Positions 8,555-16,566 of a stretch of 64,000 nucleotides of DNA are shown here, one piece after another. The translations under genes were made by a program, and so were the position numbers. The notes under the pieces were generated by a model. It was given only the letters and a program-made list of their open reading frames with translations, had not been told where the DNA came from and made no database searches. Origin of the DNA: Wocania arenilitoris (GTDB lineage: Bacteria; Bacteroidota; Bacteroidia; Flavobacteriales; Flavobacteriaceae). The stretch lies in contig NZ_JAKKDU010000008.1 in assembly GCF_021728535.1 (NCBI RefSeq), positions 62,001 to 126,000 of the forward strand. The letters are read 5' to 3'. The number at the start of each line of letters is the position of its first letter. Positions within the stretch are counted from its first letter, which is position 1.

Positions 8555-8612
8555 AAAAATGTAACATTTGGCATAGTTTTTAGTCTAATTAATTGAATAA
8601 TTAAACTCTTTT

Positions 8613-9116
8613 ATGGATATTATTTTAATTATTATTGCTGCCTTATTTATTTTTTTAGGAATAGTAGGTAGTTTTCTTCCTGTTTTACCTGGACCGCTTA
8701 CAAGTTGGGTAGGATTATTAGTGCTTCATTTAACCAATGCTATCCCAATGGATAAATCGTTTATAATTGTTACACTTATTATTGCTATACTTATTTGGGT
8801 TCTAGATTATATTATACCTGCTATTGGCACAAAACGATTTGGTGGTACAAAATCGGGAATGATTGGTACCACTTTAGGGTTAATTGTTGGCTTAATTGCG
8901 CCTATACCTGGTGGTATAATTATTGGGCCTTTTGTTGGTGCACTTATTGGCGAACTATTAAACAATGCAAATTCTAACACCGCAGTTAAAGCAGCATTTG
9001 GTTCGTTTATTGGTTTTTTAACTTCTACGTTTATAAAGTTTATAGTTGCAGTTATTTACTTAGGACTATTTATTGGAGTTTTATGGGATTATAAAAGCAC
9101 TCTTTTTACATTTTAA
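8613..9116 (+). CDS. DUF456 family membrane protein
   Basis: 167 residues, nearly all hydrophobic, with four to five helices and glycine-rich turns. The opening GSFLPVLPGP motif, the central LDYIIPAIGTKRFGGTKSG and the IPGGIIIGPFVGALIGELL segment are the hallmarks I recall of DUF456. The function of the family is unknown; the GTKRFGG-SK pattern suggests small glycine-zipper helices in the inner membrane. It is transcribed divergently from blaI and shares the palindrome-rich intergenic region, so it could be under the same repressor. A strong hairpin follows 23 bases after the stop. Confidence 0.85.
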   Translation: MDIILIIIAALFIFLGIVGSFLPVLPGPLTSWVGLLVLHLTNAIPMDKSFIIVTLIIAILIWVLDYIIPAIGTKRFGGTKSGMIGTTLGLIVGLIAPIPGGIIIGPFVGALIGELLNNANSNTAVKAAFGSFIGFLTSTFIKFIVAVIYLGLFIGVLWDYKSTLFTF

Positions 9117-9139
9117 AAACGACGGTATTTAAATAGAAG

Positions 9140-9170
9140 AACCCTGTGGTTCTCTCACCTCCACAGGGTT
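9140..9170. terminator. Hairpin between convergent DUF456 and response-regulator genes
   Basis: AACCCTGTGG (9140-9149) pairs perfectly with CCACAGGGTT (9161-9170) across an 11-base loop. It lies 23 bases after the DUF456 stop. There is no long T-run on either side, so termination strength is uncertain. Confidence 0.6.
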
Positions 9171-9379
9171 ATTGTAAATTGCTATTATCAACAAAAAAAT
9201 TGAGGGATTAGTTAATTTGAAATGTTGATAATTCAAATATATACAGAATAAGCGACTTTAAACTGCGGAAAAACCGCAATCTCTTTACGGGTAAAATGTA
9301 GAATTAAGATATGGTAGGTGTTTAGATAGTGAAAAAAAATTAAAAAAATTTTAAATTATAACAAAACATAAAAATTTAC
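9171..9379. other. Non-coding gap with a TGCGG-AAAAA-CCGCA dyad
   Basis: No gene is visible. The only structure is a 5-bp dyad, TGCGG (9264-9268) and CCGCA (9274-9278) with an A5 spacer, followed by TTTACGGG. It lies downstream of the response-regulator gene, so it is either part of the 3' end or a protein-binding site; I cannot decide. Confidence 0.4.
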
Positions 9380-10054
9380 TTACACAAAACCTTTGTCTCT
9401 TGCCTCTTTTAGCAAAGTTTCGTCTTGCCCATCTTGAACAGAAAATAATTCTTTAAGTTGTTTTTTTCTTTTTTCAACTGCACTTAATGAAATGCCTAAA
9501 TGTGCTGAGAGGTTTTTAGTTTTTACACCTTGAGACAATAAATGAAGTATCTTTCTGTTTTTGTCATCAATTACAATATCGCTAGTAATGGTTTTTCTAA
9601 TATAGCTATTTACTGTACCACTGTAAAAAGGCGGATTATTAAGTACTGCTTGAAACGCACTTGCCAATTCGCTAGATGTTAAATCGCTTTTAATTAAAAA
9701 GCCTTCAGGGTCTATTGTTTTTATAATATTATGAATTCGAAAAGATTCGTTAAACATAGTTAATATTATAATTTTTGCATTTGGTAAAATACCGCGAGCA
9801 TATTCTGCTAAATCTTCGCCAGACTGCATGGTGCCGTTAGTCGATGGTGGTAAGCTAATATCTACAAATAACACATCATAGGGCAGGTTATTTTCAACCG
9901 CTTTATTCATAAAAGAAATCGCTTCATCACAATTATTAGCTATATCAATTAATAATTCTTGACTTTCTTTTTTTGTAAATAACAATGTGTTTTGATAACC
10001 TTCTATAATCATAGGATGGTCGTCAATCATTAATATTTTAATATGCTCCGTCAT
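9380..10054 (-). CDS. NarL/LuxR-type two-component response regulator
   Basis: 224 residues. Receiver domain with the acidic pair Asp11/Asp12 (IDDHP) and phospho-acceptor Asp65 in VLFVDISLPP, followed by a linker and a C-terminal LuxR-type helix-turn-helix (NRKILHLLSQGVKTKNLSAHLGISLSAVEKRKKQLKELF). The recognition helix is slightly unusual: SLSAVEKRKKQLK replaces the common S-x-T-V-x-x-H-x-x-x-I. It lies 10 bases after the histidine kinase gene, its evident partner, in one operon. Target genes are unknown; the dyads at 9264 and 12456 are possible sites only by proximity. Confidence 0.9.
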   Translation of the reverse strand: MTEHIKILMIDDHPMIIEGYQNTLLFTKKESQELLIDIANNCDEAISFMNKAVENNLPYDVLFVDISLPPSTNGTMQSGEDLAEYARGILPNAKIIILTMFNESFRIHNIIKTIDPEGFLIKSDLTSSELASAFQAVLNNPPFYSGTVNSYIRKTITSDIVIDDKNRKILHLLSQGVKTKNLSAHLGISLSAVEKRKKQLKELFSVQDGQDETLLKEARDKGFV

Positions 10055-10064
10055 TCAATTTTAA

Positions 10065-11897
10065 TTAATCTGTTCTTACCTTTATTGTTATAGTAGTGCC
10101 TTTATTTACTTCTGAATCTATAGTTAAATCTCCTTTAATTTCTTTAACTCTAGAGTTAATGTTTTTTAACCCAATGCCCCGCTTTGCTTTATTAACATCA
10201 AAACCAGAACCATTATCGTTAATCTTTAAGCAAAATACGTTGTTTTTTATTTGAAAACTAATTTTCACAAGAGTTGCATTGGCATGTTTATAGATATTTT
10301 GAAGCGATTCTTGAATAATTCTATAAATATGAATTTTAGTTTTATTTGATGCTTCTTCCCAATTAATGTCGCCATTAGTTTTAAATTCGTAATCAAAACC
10401 ATAGGCTTGGGTTTGTGTTTCTATTAGTGTTTTTATAATGTCTATAAAGCCAGAACCAGAAATAAAATCGGTATTTAATTCGTGTGATACTTTTCTAATG
10501 TCGTCTTCAATGGTTTTAAGTTCGCTAATGTATTGGCTTCTTGTTTTTGCAGCTTCAGTGCTATTATTCATGTTTAAGCTATCTAAACTTAAACGGGTAC
10601 CAAACAAACGACCCAAAACACCATCGTGTAATTCTTCAGAAATGCGTTTTTTTTCTAATGTTCTTGCTTCTTCAATATTATCTTGTTGAGAAAGCATGAG
10701 GTTGTAAATCTCTTCGTTGATTTCTTGCTGCTGCTGTATAAATTTTAACTCATTATTTTTGTTTTTTTGATTAATAACCAAATAAATTAAAAAAGACGTA
10801 ATAATTAAAGTTACCGAAATAATTAAAAGCCACATACGTTCTCGAGCAATTCTAATATTTTCTTGTTCTATTTGATTTGTTTCAAAACGTATTCTAGCAA
10901 ATTTATCTCTTTTAGCTCTTTCCTTTTTTTGTAAGCTGTCGCTAAGTTTTATATAATCGTTTAGATGATTAGCTGCAATATCTCCTTCCTCTATTTTTGA
11001 GAGTAATAAAAGAGATTTTAATAAATCATCATTATTAAAGGCTTCAGAAATATTTTTAGCTTTATACGCATAATACTTTGCTGAGTCTTTTTTGCCTAAA
11101 TTGTAATAATACTCCCCTAAATGTTGATGAATTATAATAGAATTATAACTATCATCAATGCTGTCACAAATTCTTAAAGCTTTAAGGTAAAGGTCAGGTA
11201 ACTCCTCTGTTTGTCCTGATAAATACAATGTATTTGCATAATTTCCTAAGGCTAAAACATGAATATCTGGGTGATTATTGATAAGCTCTTTGTTTGAAAA
11301 AATCTCATTGTATTTTTCAATTCCTAAATCATATTTTCCAGAACGCCTGTAAACTTTTAGCATATTATTTAATGTCAACCCAATGCTTCTCTGAAAATCC
11401 CCTTTAAGTTCCTGTTTTAATTCAAGAGATTTATCTAAATATTCAATTGCTTGGTCAAACTCTTCTAATTCATCAAAAACAATTCCTAAATTATTATAGA
11501 TATAAGCTTTACGTTCTTTTATTAGGTTATTTTCATTTAGCTGCCCTAATAAAGTTAGCGCTTCAACTGATGTTACTTCACTTCCTGTATAATCTTTATC
11601 ATAGGTTTGACATACTGCAATTCCATAAAGAGTTATAGCTGTCTTATACTTGTAATTGAACTTCCTAAAAACCTTTTCAGCTTTTTGATAATAAAAATAA
11701 GCACTATCAGATAACAAAGAATACCTATACAGTTCTCCAATTTTATAATGCTGATTTGCAATAGAAATAGGATCTGTTAGTTTTGCAGTTAATAAGTGAT
11801 ATTGGATAGAATCAATTTTATGCAAATTTTTATGTACCTGCGAATGAGTTTCATTAAACCAAATGAATATAATAATGAAAAAAAATCTATATTTCAA
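10065..11897 (-). CDS. TPR-containing sensor histidine kinase (HisKA_3 type)
   Basis: 610 residues. Signal peptide (MKYRFFFIIIFIWFNETHSQ), a periplasmic array of TPR repeats (about 30-320, for example FDQAIEYLDKSLELKQEL), one membrane helix (about 350-370), then a cytoplasmic HisKA_3 domain with phospho-acceptor His424 in ELHDGV and an ATPase domain with INDNGSGFD and RGIGLKNI. The start is a TTG at 11897; it gives the signal peptide exactly and lies about 20 bases below a TACATTTG promoter box on the same strand. The partner response regulator follows 10 bases downstream. TPR-sensor kinases of this design are common in Bacteroidota; the ligand is unknown. Confidence 0.9.
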   Translation of the reverse strand: MKYRFFFIIIFIWFNETHSQVHKNLHKIDSIQYHLLTAKLTDPISIANQHYKIGELYRYSLLSDSAYFYYQKAEKVFRKFNYKYKTAITLYGIAVCQTYDKDYTGSEVTSVEALTLLGQLNENNLIKERKAYIYNNLGIVFDELEEFDQAIEYLDKSLELKQELKGDFQRSIGLTLNNMLKVYRRSGKYDLGIEKYNEIFSNKELINNHPDIHVLALGNYANTLYLSGQTEELPDLYLKALRICDSIDDSYNSIIIHQHLGEYYYNLGKKDSAKYYAYKAKNISEAFNNDDLLKSLLLLSKIEEGDIAANHLNDYIKLSDSLQKKERAKRDKFARIRFETNQIEQENIRIARERMWLLIISVTLIITSFLIYLVINQKNKNNELKFIQQQQEINEEIYNLMLSQQDNIEEARTLEKKRISEELHDGVLGRLFGTRLSLDSLNMNNSTEAAKTRSQYISELKTIEDDIRKVSHELNTDFISGSGFIDIIKTLIETQTQAYGFDYEFKTNGDINWEEASNKTKIHIYRIIQESLQNIYKHANATLVKISFQIKNNVFCLKINDNGSGFDVNKAKRGIGLKNINSRVKEIKGDLTIDSEVNKGTTITIKVRTD

Positions 11898-11924
11898 TAT
11901 ATAAGAAGGTTATTGCTTTGTATT

Positions 11925-11932
11925 CAAATGTA
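11925..11932 (-). promoter_or_regulatory. Probable -7 box of the kinase/regulator operon
   Basis: TACATTTG on the minus strand matches the Bacteroidota -7 element TAnnTTTG exactly and lies 27 bases upstream of the kinase start codon. No clear TTTG is present at the usual -33 distance; the upstream stretch is T-rich. Confidence 0.45.
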
Positions 11933-11950
11933 TCTATAATTTTTTATTAA

Positions 11951-11990
11951 AAAAAAGTCCCAATGCAATTAAATTGCATTGGGACTTTTA
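11951..11990. terminator. Strong bidirectional terminator hairpin
   Basis: GTCCCAATGCAATT (11957-11970) and AATTGCATTGGGAC (11972-11985) are exact complements, flanked by an A-run on the left and a T-run on the right. It lies 25 bases after the stop of the 48-residue lipoprotein gene (minus strand) and upstream of the kinase promoter, so it separates the two units. Confidence 0.85.
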
Positions 11991-12015
11991 TATTTTTATA
12001 TTATATTATATTATA

Positions 12016-12162
12016 CTAGTCCTGACCACTACCACCAGTAAACAAAGTTTCTTTAGTTTTAGGTGCTTCTAAAACATCATCTTCGTTTAAATCTTGTTTA
12101 GTACAAGAAGTAAATGCAGTTACTAATAATGCTAATAATAAAGTAATTTTTAAAGCTTTCAT
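12016..12162 (-). CDS. 48-residue lipoprotein
   Basis: A small gene under 50 codons. The product starts MKALKITLLLALLVTAFTSC, a complete lipoprotein signal with Cys20 as the lipidated residue. It is followed by an acidic 28-residue tail (TKQDLNEDDVLEAPKTKETL, then FTGGSGQD). It starts with ATG, ends with TAG and is followed by a strong terminator 25 bases on. The tail is too short for a folded domain. It lies upstream of the TPR kinase/regulator operon on the same strand but is separated from it by the terminator and promoter. Function unknown; coding status is supported by the intact lipobox, the in-frame stop and the terminator. Confidence 0.75.
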   Translation of the reverse strand: MKALKITLLLALLVTAFTSCTKQDLNEDDVLEAPKTKETLFTGGSGQD

Positions 12163-12529
12163 AATTATTGATTTTAGGTTAAAATTATTTTCTCTTATTT
12201 TATTTTTAAAAATTAAAATCTTAATCGAAGACTTTGAAATGAATCAAAACCTTTGATGAGGGAAAAAAATGGATAATTAACTTAAAATCGAACACACAAA
12301 AGCGCACAGATTTTTTTATATTTTCTTAATTGAGGGAGTATGACAATAGTGTCACAAAAAAATGGATTAAATAAACTTAATTAGCGGAGGGAATTGATTT
12401 GGGTGCTTATTAAGTATAAGCGAAATTATGCCAAAGGTTTTCGACAACATTAAATAATCGATAAAAAGCATGATTTTATCGATTAAACGACGAAATACTT
12501 GTTTTTTATTAACAATCCAATGATAAAAC
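12163..12529. other. 367-base gap, no gene seen; one hairpin
   Basis: AT-rich and without an open frame of note in either direction. Near the end of the LacI-type gene, AATCGATAAAA (12456-12466) pairs with TTTTATCGATT (12474-12484) across a 7-base loop. This is either the 3' end of the lacI-type transcript or an operator. The rest holds the promoter region of the small lipoprotein gene, with no clear TAnnTTTG box. Confidence 0.5.
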
Positions 12530-13537
12530 CTATAAAGTAGAACCGTTTTCTACTAGACTTGTTTTAACTATTTTAGTTTTAAAATCATAGTGTTCTTCAG
12601 GTATGCTTTGCAATCTTTTAATAAGCATTTGTGCAGCATTGGCACCAATTTCCTTAGCATGTTGCCTTATTGTTGTTAGCCTAGGGAAAGCATGGTTAGA
12701 CACAGATTGACTAGCAAAAGCAACAACCGATATATCTTTAGGTACTTTAAGTCCTAAATTTACAGCTAAATTAATAGCGATGACTCCAGAAGTACTATCG
12801 GCTGCAATTACAGCATCAATAGTTTTGTGTTGCTTGATAAAAGCCTTTATTGTGTTTTGAGGGTTGTCTTCTTTTTTTAAATTTAAAACGAGGGCTTGTT
12901 GTTTTGAACTTTCTAAAATAGCTTTATTGTAACCTCGTTCTCTCAATTTACCAACACTTAAATCACCAATATTACTTATAAACGCTATTTTTTTTCTCTT
13001 CTCATCTAGTAGTTTTATTGTAGTTCTATAAGTTGCATCAAAATCATCAACAATTACTTTGTCGCACAATACATCATGTGCTACTCTATCAAACATCACT
13101 ATTGGTAATCCTTGCTTAATTGTTTTTTTAAAATGCACTATCTCATTTTTTATTTGTGTTTCTTCTGATACACATAAAATAAACCCATCAACACTTCCAT
13201 TTGCTAAAAGCTGCAAGCTTTCTTTTTCTTTTTCTAAAGACTCATTAGAAATACAAGTAATTATGTTATACCCATGCTGTGTTGCTTCGCGTTCAATACC
13301 AAATAAAACCTTTGCTAAAAAATGATTAAGGATATCTGGAATAATAACACCTATAGTATTTGTTTTGTTTTGTTTTAAACTTAAAGCTACTTTATTTGGC
13401 TTATAGTTGTATAACTCTGCAAGCTCTTTAACACGTTTAATAGTTTCTTCGCCAATTTCTTCGCTATTGTTTAAAGCTTTTGAAACTGTAGATATTGAAA
13501 CATTTAACTCTTTTGCTAATTGTTTTAAAGTAACCAT
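12530..13537 (-). CDS. LacI-family transcriptional regulator
   Basis: 335 residues. N-terminal LacI helix-turn-helix and hinge (TLKQLAKELNVSISTVSKAL, then NYKPNKVALSLK), followed by a periplasmic-binding-protein-like sensor domain (TIGVIIPDILNHFLAKVLFGIE, VDGFILCVS, GLPIVMFDRV, DAVIAADSTSGVIAI, TTIRQHAKEIGANAAQMLI). I chose ATG 13537 because helix 1 of this family starts at the first residues (MVTLKQLA); the longer form adds 11 non-family residues. Relatives in Bacteroidota control sugar-use genes and are released by a sugar or sugar phosphate. The only carbohydrate gene still intact nearby is the GH105 hydrolase 1.6 kb away on the other strand. Confidence 0.9.
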   Translation of the reverse strand: MVTLKQLAKELNVSISTVSKALNNSEEIGEETIKRVKELAELYNYKPNKVALSLKQNKTNTIGVIIPDILNHFLAKVLFGIEREATQHGYNIITCISNESLEKEKESLQLLANGSVDGFILCVSEETQIKNEIVHFKKTIKQGLPIVMFDRVAHDVLCDKVIVDDFDATYRTTIKLLDEKRKKIAFISNIGDLSVGKLRERGYNKAILESSKQQALVLNLKKEDNPQNTIKAFIKQHKTIDAVIAADSTSGVIAINLAVNLGLKVPKDISVVAFASQSVSNHAFPRLTTIRQHAKEIGANAAQMLIKRLQSIPEEHYDFKTKIVKTSLVENGSTL

Positions 13538-13639
13538 TATACTGTTAGGTTTAGTTTTTAAGAAATGCAATTTACAAATTACAGATTAGAAAAAAGGTCT
13601 TAGATCAAAGGATTTTTATTCTAAAAATTAATAAAAAAT

Positions 13640-14205
13640 TAAACTACTACCGTCTATAAGCCAGTAGATTTGATTTCCGCCTATAAGGCGGCTAAAGTTA
13701 TTACTCTGAAATCTTAAAATATCCATCCTTATCTTCTAAATCCTGATTCTCAATATATTCCATTATCATCTCATCGGTTATTGTTCCTGAACTTACTACA
13801 AAATATCCGCTTGCCCAAAAATGACGACCCCAATACATCTTTGAAATAGTTTTGAACTCAGACATAATCTTTCGCGAACTTTTACCTTTTATATACTGCA
13901 TCAGTTTACTTACCGATATATGAGGTGGAACTGACACAAACAAATGGACGTGATCAACCGAAAATATGACCTTTTATAATTTCTACCTCATTAGTTTTAC
14001 AGACTTCTCGAATAAGGTCTCGAACTCGAATTGCCAACTCGCCTTTTAATAGCTTTTTTCGATATTTTGTTATCCATACCAAATGATATTTGATATCGTA
14101 AACTGTATGAGAGGTCTTGCGATAATGTTGCATATCTCAAATATAAAAATATCAAACTAAAGTCTTCGCCTGAAGGCGAGGGATTTTCTCCCATTCCCCG
14201 AATTA
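13640..14205 (-). mobile_element. IS200/IS605-group insertion element with subterminal hairpins, inactivated
   Basis: A tnpA-like reading frame is flanked by short hairpins typical of the ends of this group: CTTCGCC-TGAA-GGCGAGG at 14164-14181 before the gene, and CCGCC-TATAA-GGCGG at 13677-13691 after it. A second, weaker CTAC/GTAG structure lies at about 13646-13667. These elements have no terminal inverted repeats or target duplication, so exact borders cannot be read; the limits given are approximate. No tnpB is present. Confidence 0.7.
13701..14133 (-). pseudogene. tnpA: IS200-type transposase tnpA with one frameshift
   Basis: Starting at ATG 14133 the frame reads MQHYRKTSHTVYDIKYHLVW and on to EVEIIKGHIF, then stops at GGT-TGA. 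Removing one T from a TTTT run near 13964-13968 restores HISVDHVHLFVSVPPH, joining it to the second half. That half holds SRKIMSEF, GRHFWASGYF (catalytic tyrosine in the ASGY segment) and the C-terminal helix. The HUH motif is HVH. With the frame restored the length is about 143 residues, normal for IS200 TnpA. One inserted base separates this from an intact gene, so the loss is recent, or it is a sequencing error, or a slippery site. Confidence 0.85.
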
Positions 14206-14702
14206 GAAATTAAAAACACAACTTATCACAAACCCAAAACATGTCAAATAAGTAGTATAAGAACTTCCTTACTCAAAATAGGTGCTACAATAAAAATCCC
14301 AAAAAGGCGCATCTATTATAACTTGTACAAAGCTTTTGTGTACAAAGATTTATTTCGAGAACTCATGACACAGTAACGGTTGTTGTTTGCATAAATCAAC
14401 AACCTTGGAATTGCTATGTCTTGTCTTAAAAAACGTCTGTTTTTGCTCTAAAAACAAAGAAAATACCCCAGTAAAACTTTTGAAAGTAGAGTGAATTTTC
14501 CAAAAATCAGACAAAAGCAAAATTATAAAATCAAAATCTGAATCCTATTCAAAATTCTTGCGGCGATGAATAATGCGGGTTAAAACACCATCCCCTTTAA
14601 ACTGAAACATCACCCCATGTTTAACAAAAATTTTATCTTAATTTTTGTGTATATTTGACACAAAAGCTTTAATAATTTTAGAATTCAAAGGCTCTCACAA
14701 CT
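14206..14702. other. Non-coding stretch of about 500 bases between IS200-like element and decayed gene
   Basis: No gene is supported; all six frames are broken by stops. There is a perfect dyad, GGTTGTTG (14378-14385) and CAACAACC (14397-14404), and a second partial one around TTGTACA/TGTACAA (14308-14325). TATATTTG at about 14650 matches the Bacteroidota -7 element and precedes the decayed signal-peptide gene by about 45 bases, so it may be that gene's old promoter. Confidence 0.5.
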
Positions 14703-14945
14703 ATGAAAAACAAATGCTTTTTACCAACGAATTTATGTATAACACTATTTTTTTTAACATCCTTTTAGTTACTCTAACGCACAGACGGCTATTCAGGCAG
14801 AAGCCAATGCTTATTCCAAGTGGGTACTATTTCAAACAAAAACTATAGTGCCTCAGAGGTTTTAGTCGTAAAAAATGACGCTAATGCTGACTATACTAGA
14901 GAAACCTTTCTCATCCAGATTTTTTGGTTTCTATAATAGCACTGA
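14703..14945 (+). pseudogene. Decayed secreted carbohydrate-related gene (CBM/DNRLRE-like start)
   Basis: Three pieces of one protein can be read in three successive frames. From ATG 14703 there is a signal-peptide-like MKNKCFLPTNLCITLFFLTS. One frame over comes SYSNAQTAIQAEANAYSKW, which resembles the AIQAE start of carbohydrate-binding family 6 modules. One frame further is NYSASEVLVVKNDANADYTR-ETFL, which resembles the LVVKNdxxxDYxRxTFLKF signature of DNRLRE domains in secreted polysaccharide lyases and hydrolases. Scattered further codons (for example SSTIEAGQT) suggest decay continues to about 15100. Domain identities are from memory of family signatures. It lies just upstream of the GH105 gene, in the same direction. 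Confidence 0.6.
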
Positions 14946-15154
14946 GTCCTCCACCATTGAAGCTGGACAAACATAATAAAGGGTTGAAGCGAATAGAAAT
15001 CTGGTATACCTGCATGGACATTTGTAGGAGGTAAAGGAAAGATAAAAGTGAGGTTGTCAGGAATGTAGTTCTAACTTTATTATTAGGATATAAAGTTTGG
15101 TTTGCTAACCCAAAGAATCATATAAAAAGTAAGTTTTAAATTAAATATAAAAAA

Positions 15155-16264
15155 ATGAAGATTACAACAATAGCTTTTAGTTTGATGATGATAAGTTTAA
15201 CTTTTACATCTCAAGGACAAGAAATTAAACCAATAGAAGTAAAACAAATAATGGAAAAGGTTGCCGATTGGCAGATTTTTAATTTCCGTAATACGTTCAC
15301 TCATGAAAAGTTTCATCATCCACTTGATTGGACCAATGGTGCTCTCTATGTAGGTATGGTAAAATGGGCTGCCATGGCTGATAGCGACAAGTACTACAAT
15401 TGGTTGAAAAATATTGGGAGAGAACATGATTGGAAGCTTTATTATAGGAAGTATCATGCAGATGACCATACCGTAGGTCAAATGTATCTTGACTTATATA
15501 AAAAATATGGAAACCAAAACATGATAGAACCCACCAAAAAACAATTTGATTTTATAATGCTTCATCCAGCCCAAACGAAGATGAATTGGGATGCTCTTTA
15601 TTGTCAGGATAGATGGAATTGGTGCGACGCTTTATTTATGTCGCCTCCCGTATGGGCAAAACTATACAACATTACTAAAGAAAAAAAATACTTGGATTTT
15701 TTGATGGTAGAATACAAAGCTACAACAGACTTTTTATTCGATGAGGACGAAAACCTATACTACAGGGATGAGAACTATATAGAAAAGAGAGATAATGGTA
15801 CAAAAGTATTTTGGGCAAGAGGTAACGGTTGGGTGTTTGCTGGGCTTGTTAATATTTTAAATGAGCTTGATTCAAAAAGTCATGAATACAAATACTTTCT
15901 CAATATCTATAAGAGAATGGCAGAAAAACTGCTTAAGATTCAAACACCCGAAGGGCATTGGGCAATGAGTCTTTTAGGGCAAAAGTATTACCCAACACCA
16001 GAGACCAGTGGTTCCTCTTTTTTTATTTACGGTTTGGCCTGGGGAATCAACAATGGCGTACTGGATAAAGCAAAATATGGAAAAGCTGTAGACAAAGGCT
16101 GGAAAGCTATGGTAAGCCATGTGACAGAAGATGGAATGCTGGGATATGTGCAAGGAATAGGGGAAGCTCCTGGAAAAGCTTATGCTGATAAAACGGAAGT
16201 TTATGGTACAGGTGCATTTTTATCTGCAGGTTCTGAAGTATATAAATTGCATGGGGGGTTATAA
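15155..16264 (+). CDS. Glycoside hydrolase family 105, unsaturated uronyl hydrolase
   Basis: 369 residues with a signal peptide (cleavage near SQGQ). An (alpha/alpha)6-type enzyme of the YteR/RhiN group. Such enzymes remove the 4,5-unsaturated uronic acid that polysaccharide lyases leave at the non-reducing end of oligosaccharides from pectin (rhamnogalacturonan) or ulvan. Motifs in order: HADDHTVGQMY (Asp103/Asp104), RWNWCDALFMSPP (Asp158, catalytic acid by analogy with YteR), WARGNGWV and PETSGSSFF. Length is normal for the family. It is intact, but the genes that should surround it in a utilisation locus (lyase, SusC/SusD, transporter) are absent or decayed. The substrate is not decidable from sequence alone. 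Confidence 0.85.
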   Translation: MKITTIAFSLMMISLTFTSQGQEIKPIEVKQIMEKVADWQIFNFRNTFTHEKFHHPLDWTNGALYVGMVKWAAMADSDKYYNWLKNIGREHDWKLYYRKYHADDHTVGQMYLDLYKKYGNQNMIEPTKKQFDFIMLHPAQTKMNWDALYCQDRWNWCDALFMSPPVWAKLYNITKEKKYLDFLMVEYKATTDFLFDEDENLYYRDENYIEKRDNGTKVFWARGNGWVFAGLVNILNELDSKSHEYKYFLNIYKRMAEKLLKIQTPEGHWAMSLLGQKYYPTPETSGSSFFIYGLAWGINNGVLDKAKYGKAVDKGWKAMVSHVTEDGMLGYVQGIGEAPGKAYADKTEVYGTGAFLSAGSEVYKLHGGL

Positions 16265-16509
16265 AACTAATTTGACACTTTTTAGCAATATAAATTTTTA
16301 TTGTGCAAGGATATGGGTAGTATCCTCTAATGTATATAAAGTTTAAAAACAGGTCGTCTAAAAAGTAATCTTTTAAATTAATTAATAACGCAAAAACTAT
16401 TTTTTTAATTGACAAATCTGAAATAATAGGAAAAGAAATTACCCTTAAAGAAGTCAGGTATTTTCCCATCGTAGAAGAATAAATATTGTGAACATCTATG
16501 CATCCACAT
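16265..16509. other. Gap after GH105 with a possible gene-tail remnant
   Basis: AT-rich gap. In one plus-strand frame, bases 16369-16482 read without a stop as a 37-codon tail (SFKLINNAKTIFLIDKSEII, then GKEITLKEVRYFPIVEE) before TAA, with a stop just upstream at 16366. It has no start codon and looks like the end of a decayed gene. I do not recognise it. Confidence 0.4.
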
Positions 16510-16539
16510 AAAAAACCACACTAATTAGCGTGGTTTTTT
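16510..16539. terminator. Bidirectional terminator at the clpX 3' end
   Basis: AAAAAACCAC, CTAATTAG and GTGGTTTTTT form a near-perfect hairpin with A-run and T-run flanks. It lies 27 bases after the clpX stop on the minus strand and also closes the GH105 side. Confidence 0.85.
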
Positions 16540-16566
16540 ATTTTTAATATTCTCCAAATTCTCTAC

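Noticed and set aside
14378-14404. GGTTGTTG/CAACAACC dyad as a terminator
   Set aside because: No T-run and no gene ends next to it; left as an unexplained dyad in the gap.
14645-14848. 67-codon open frame in the decayed carbohydrate region
   Set aside because: It is out of phase with the signal peptide and with the CBM-like and DNRLRE-like pieces that overlap it, and its residues show no domain pattern.
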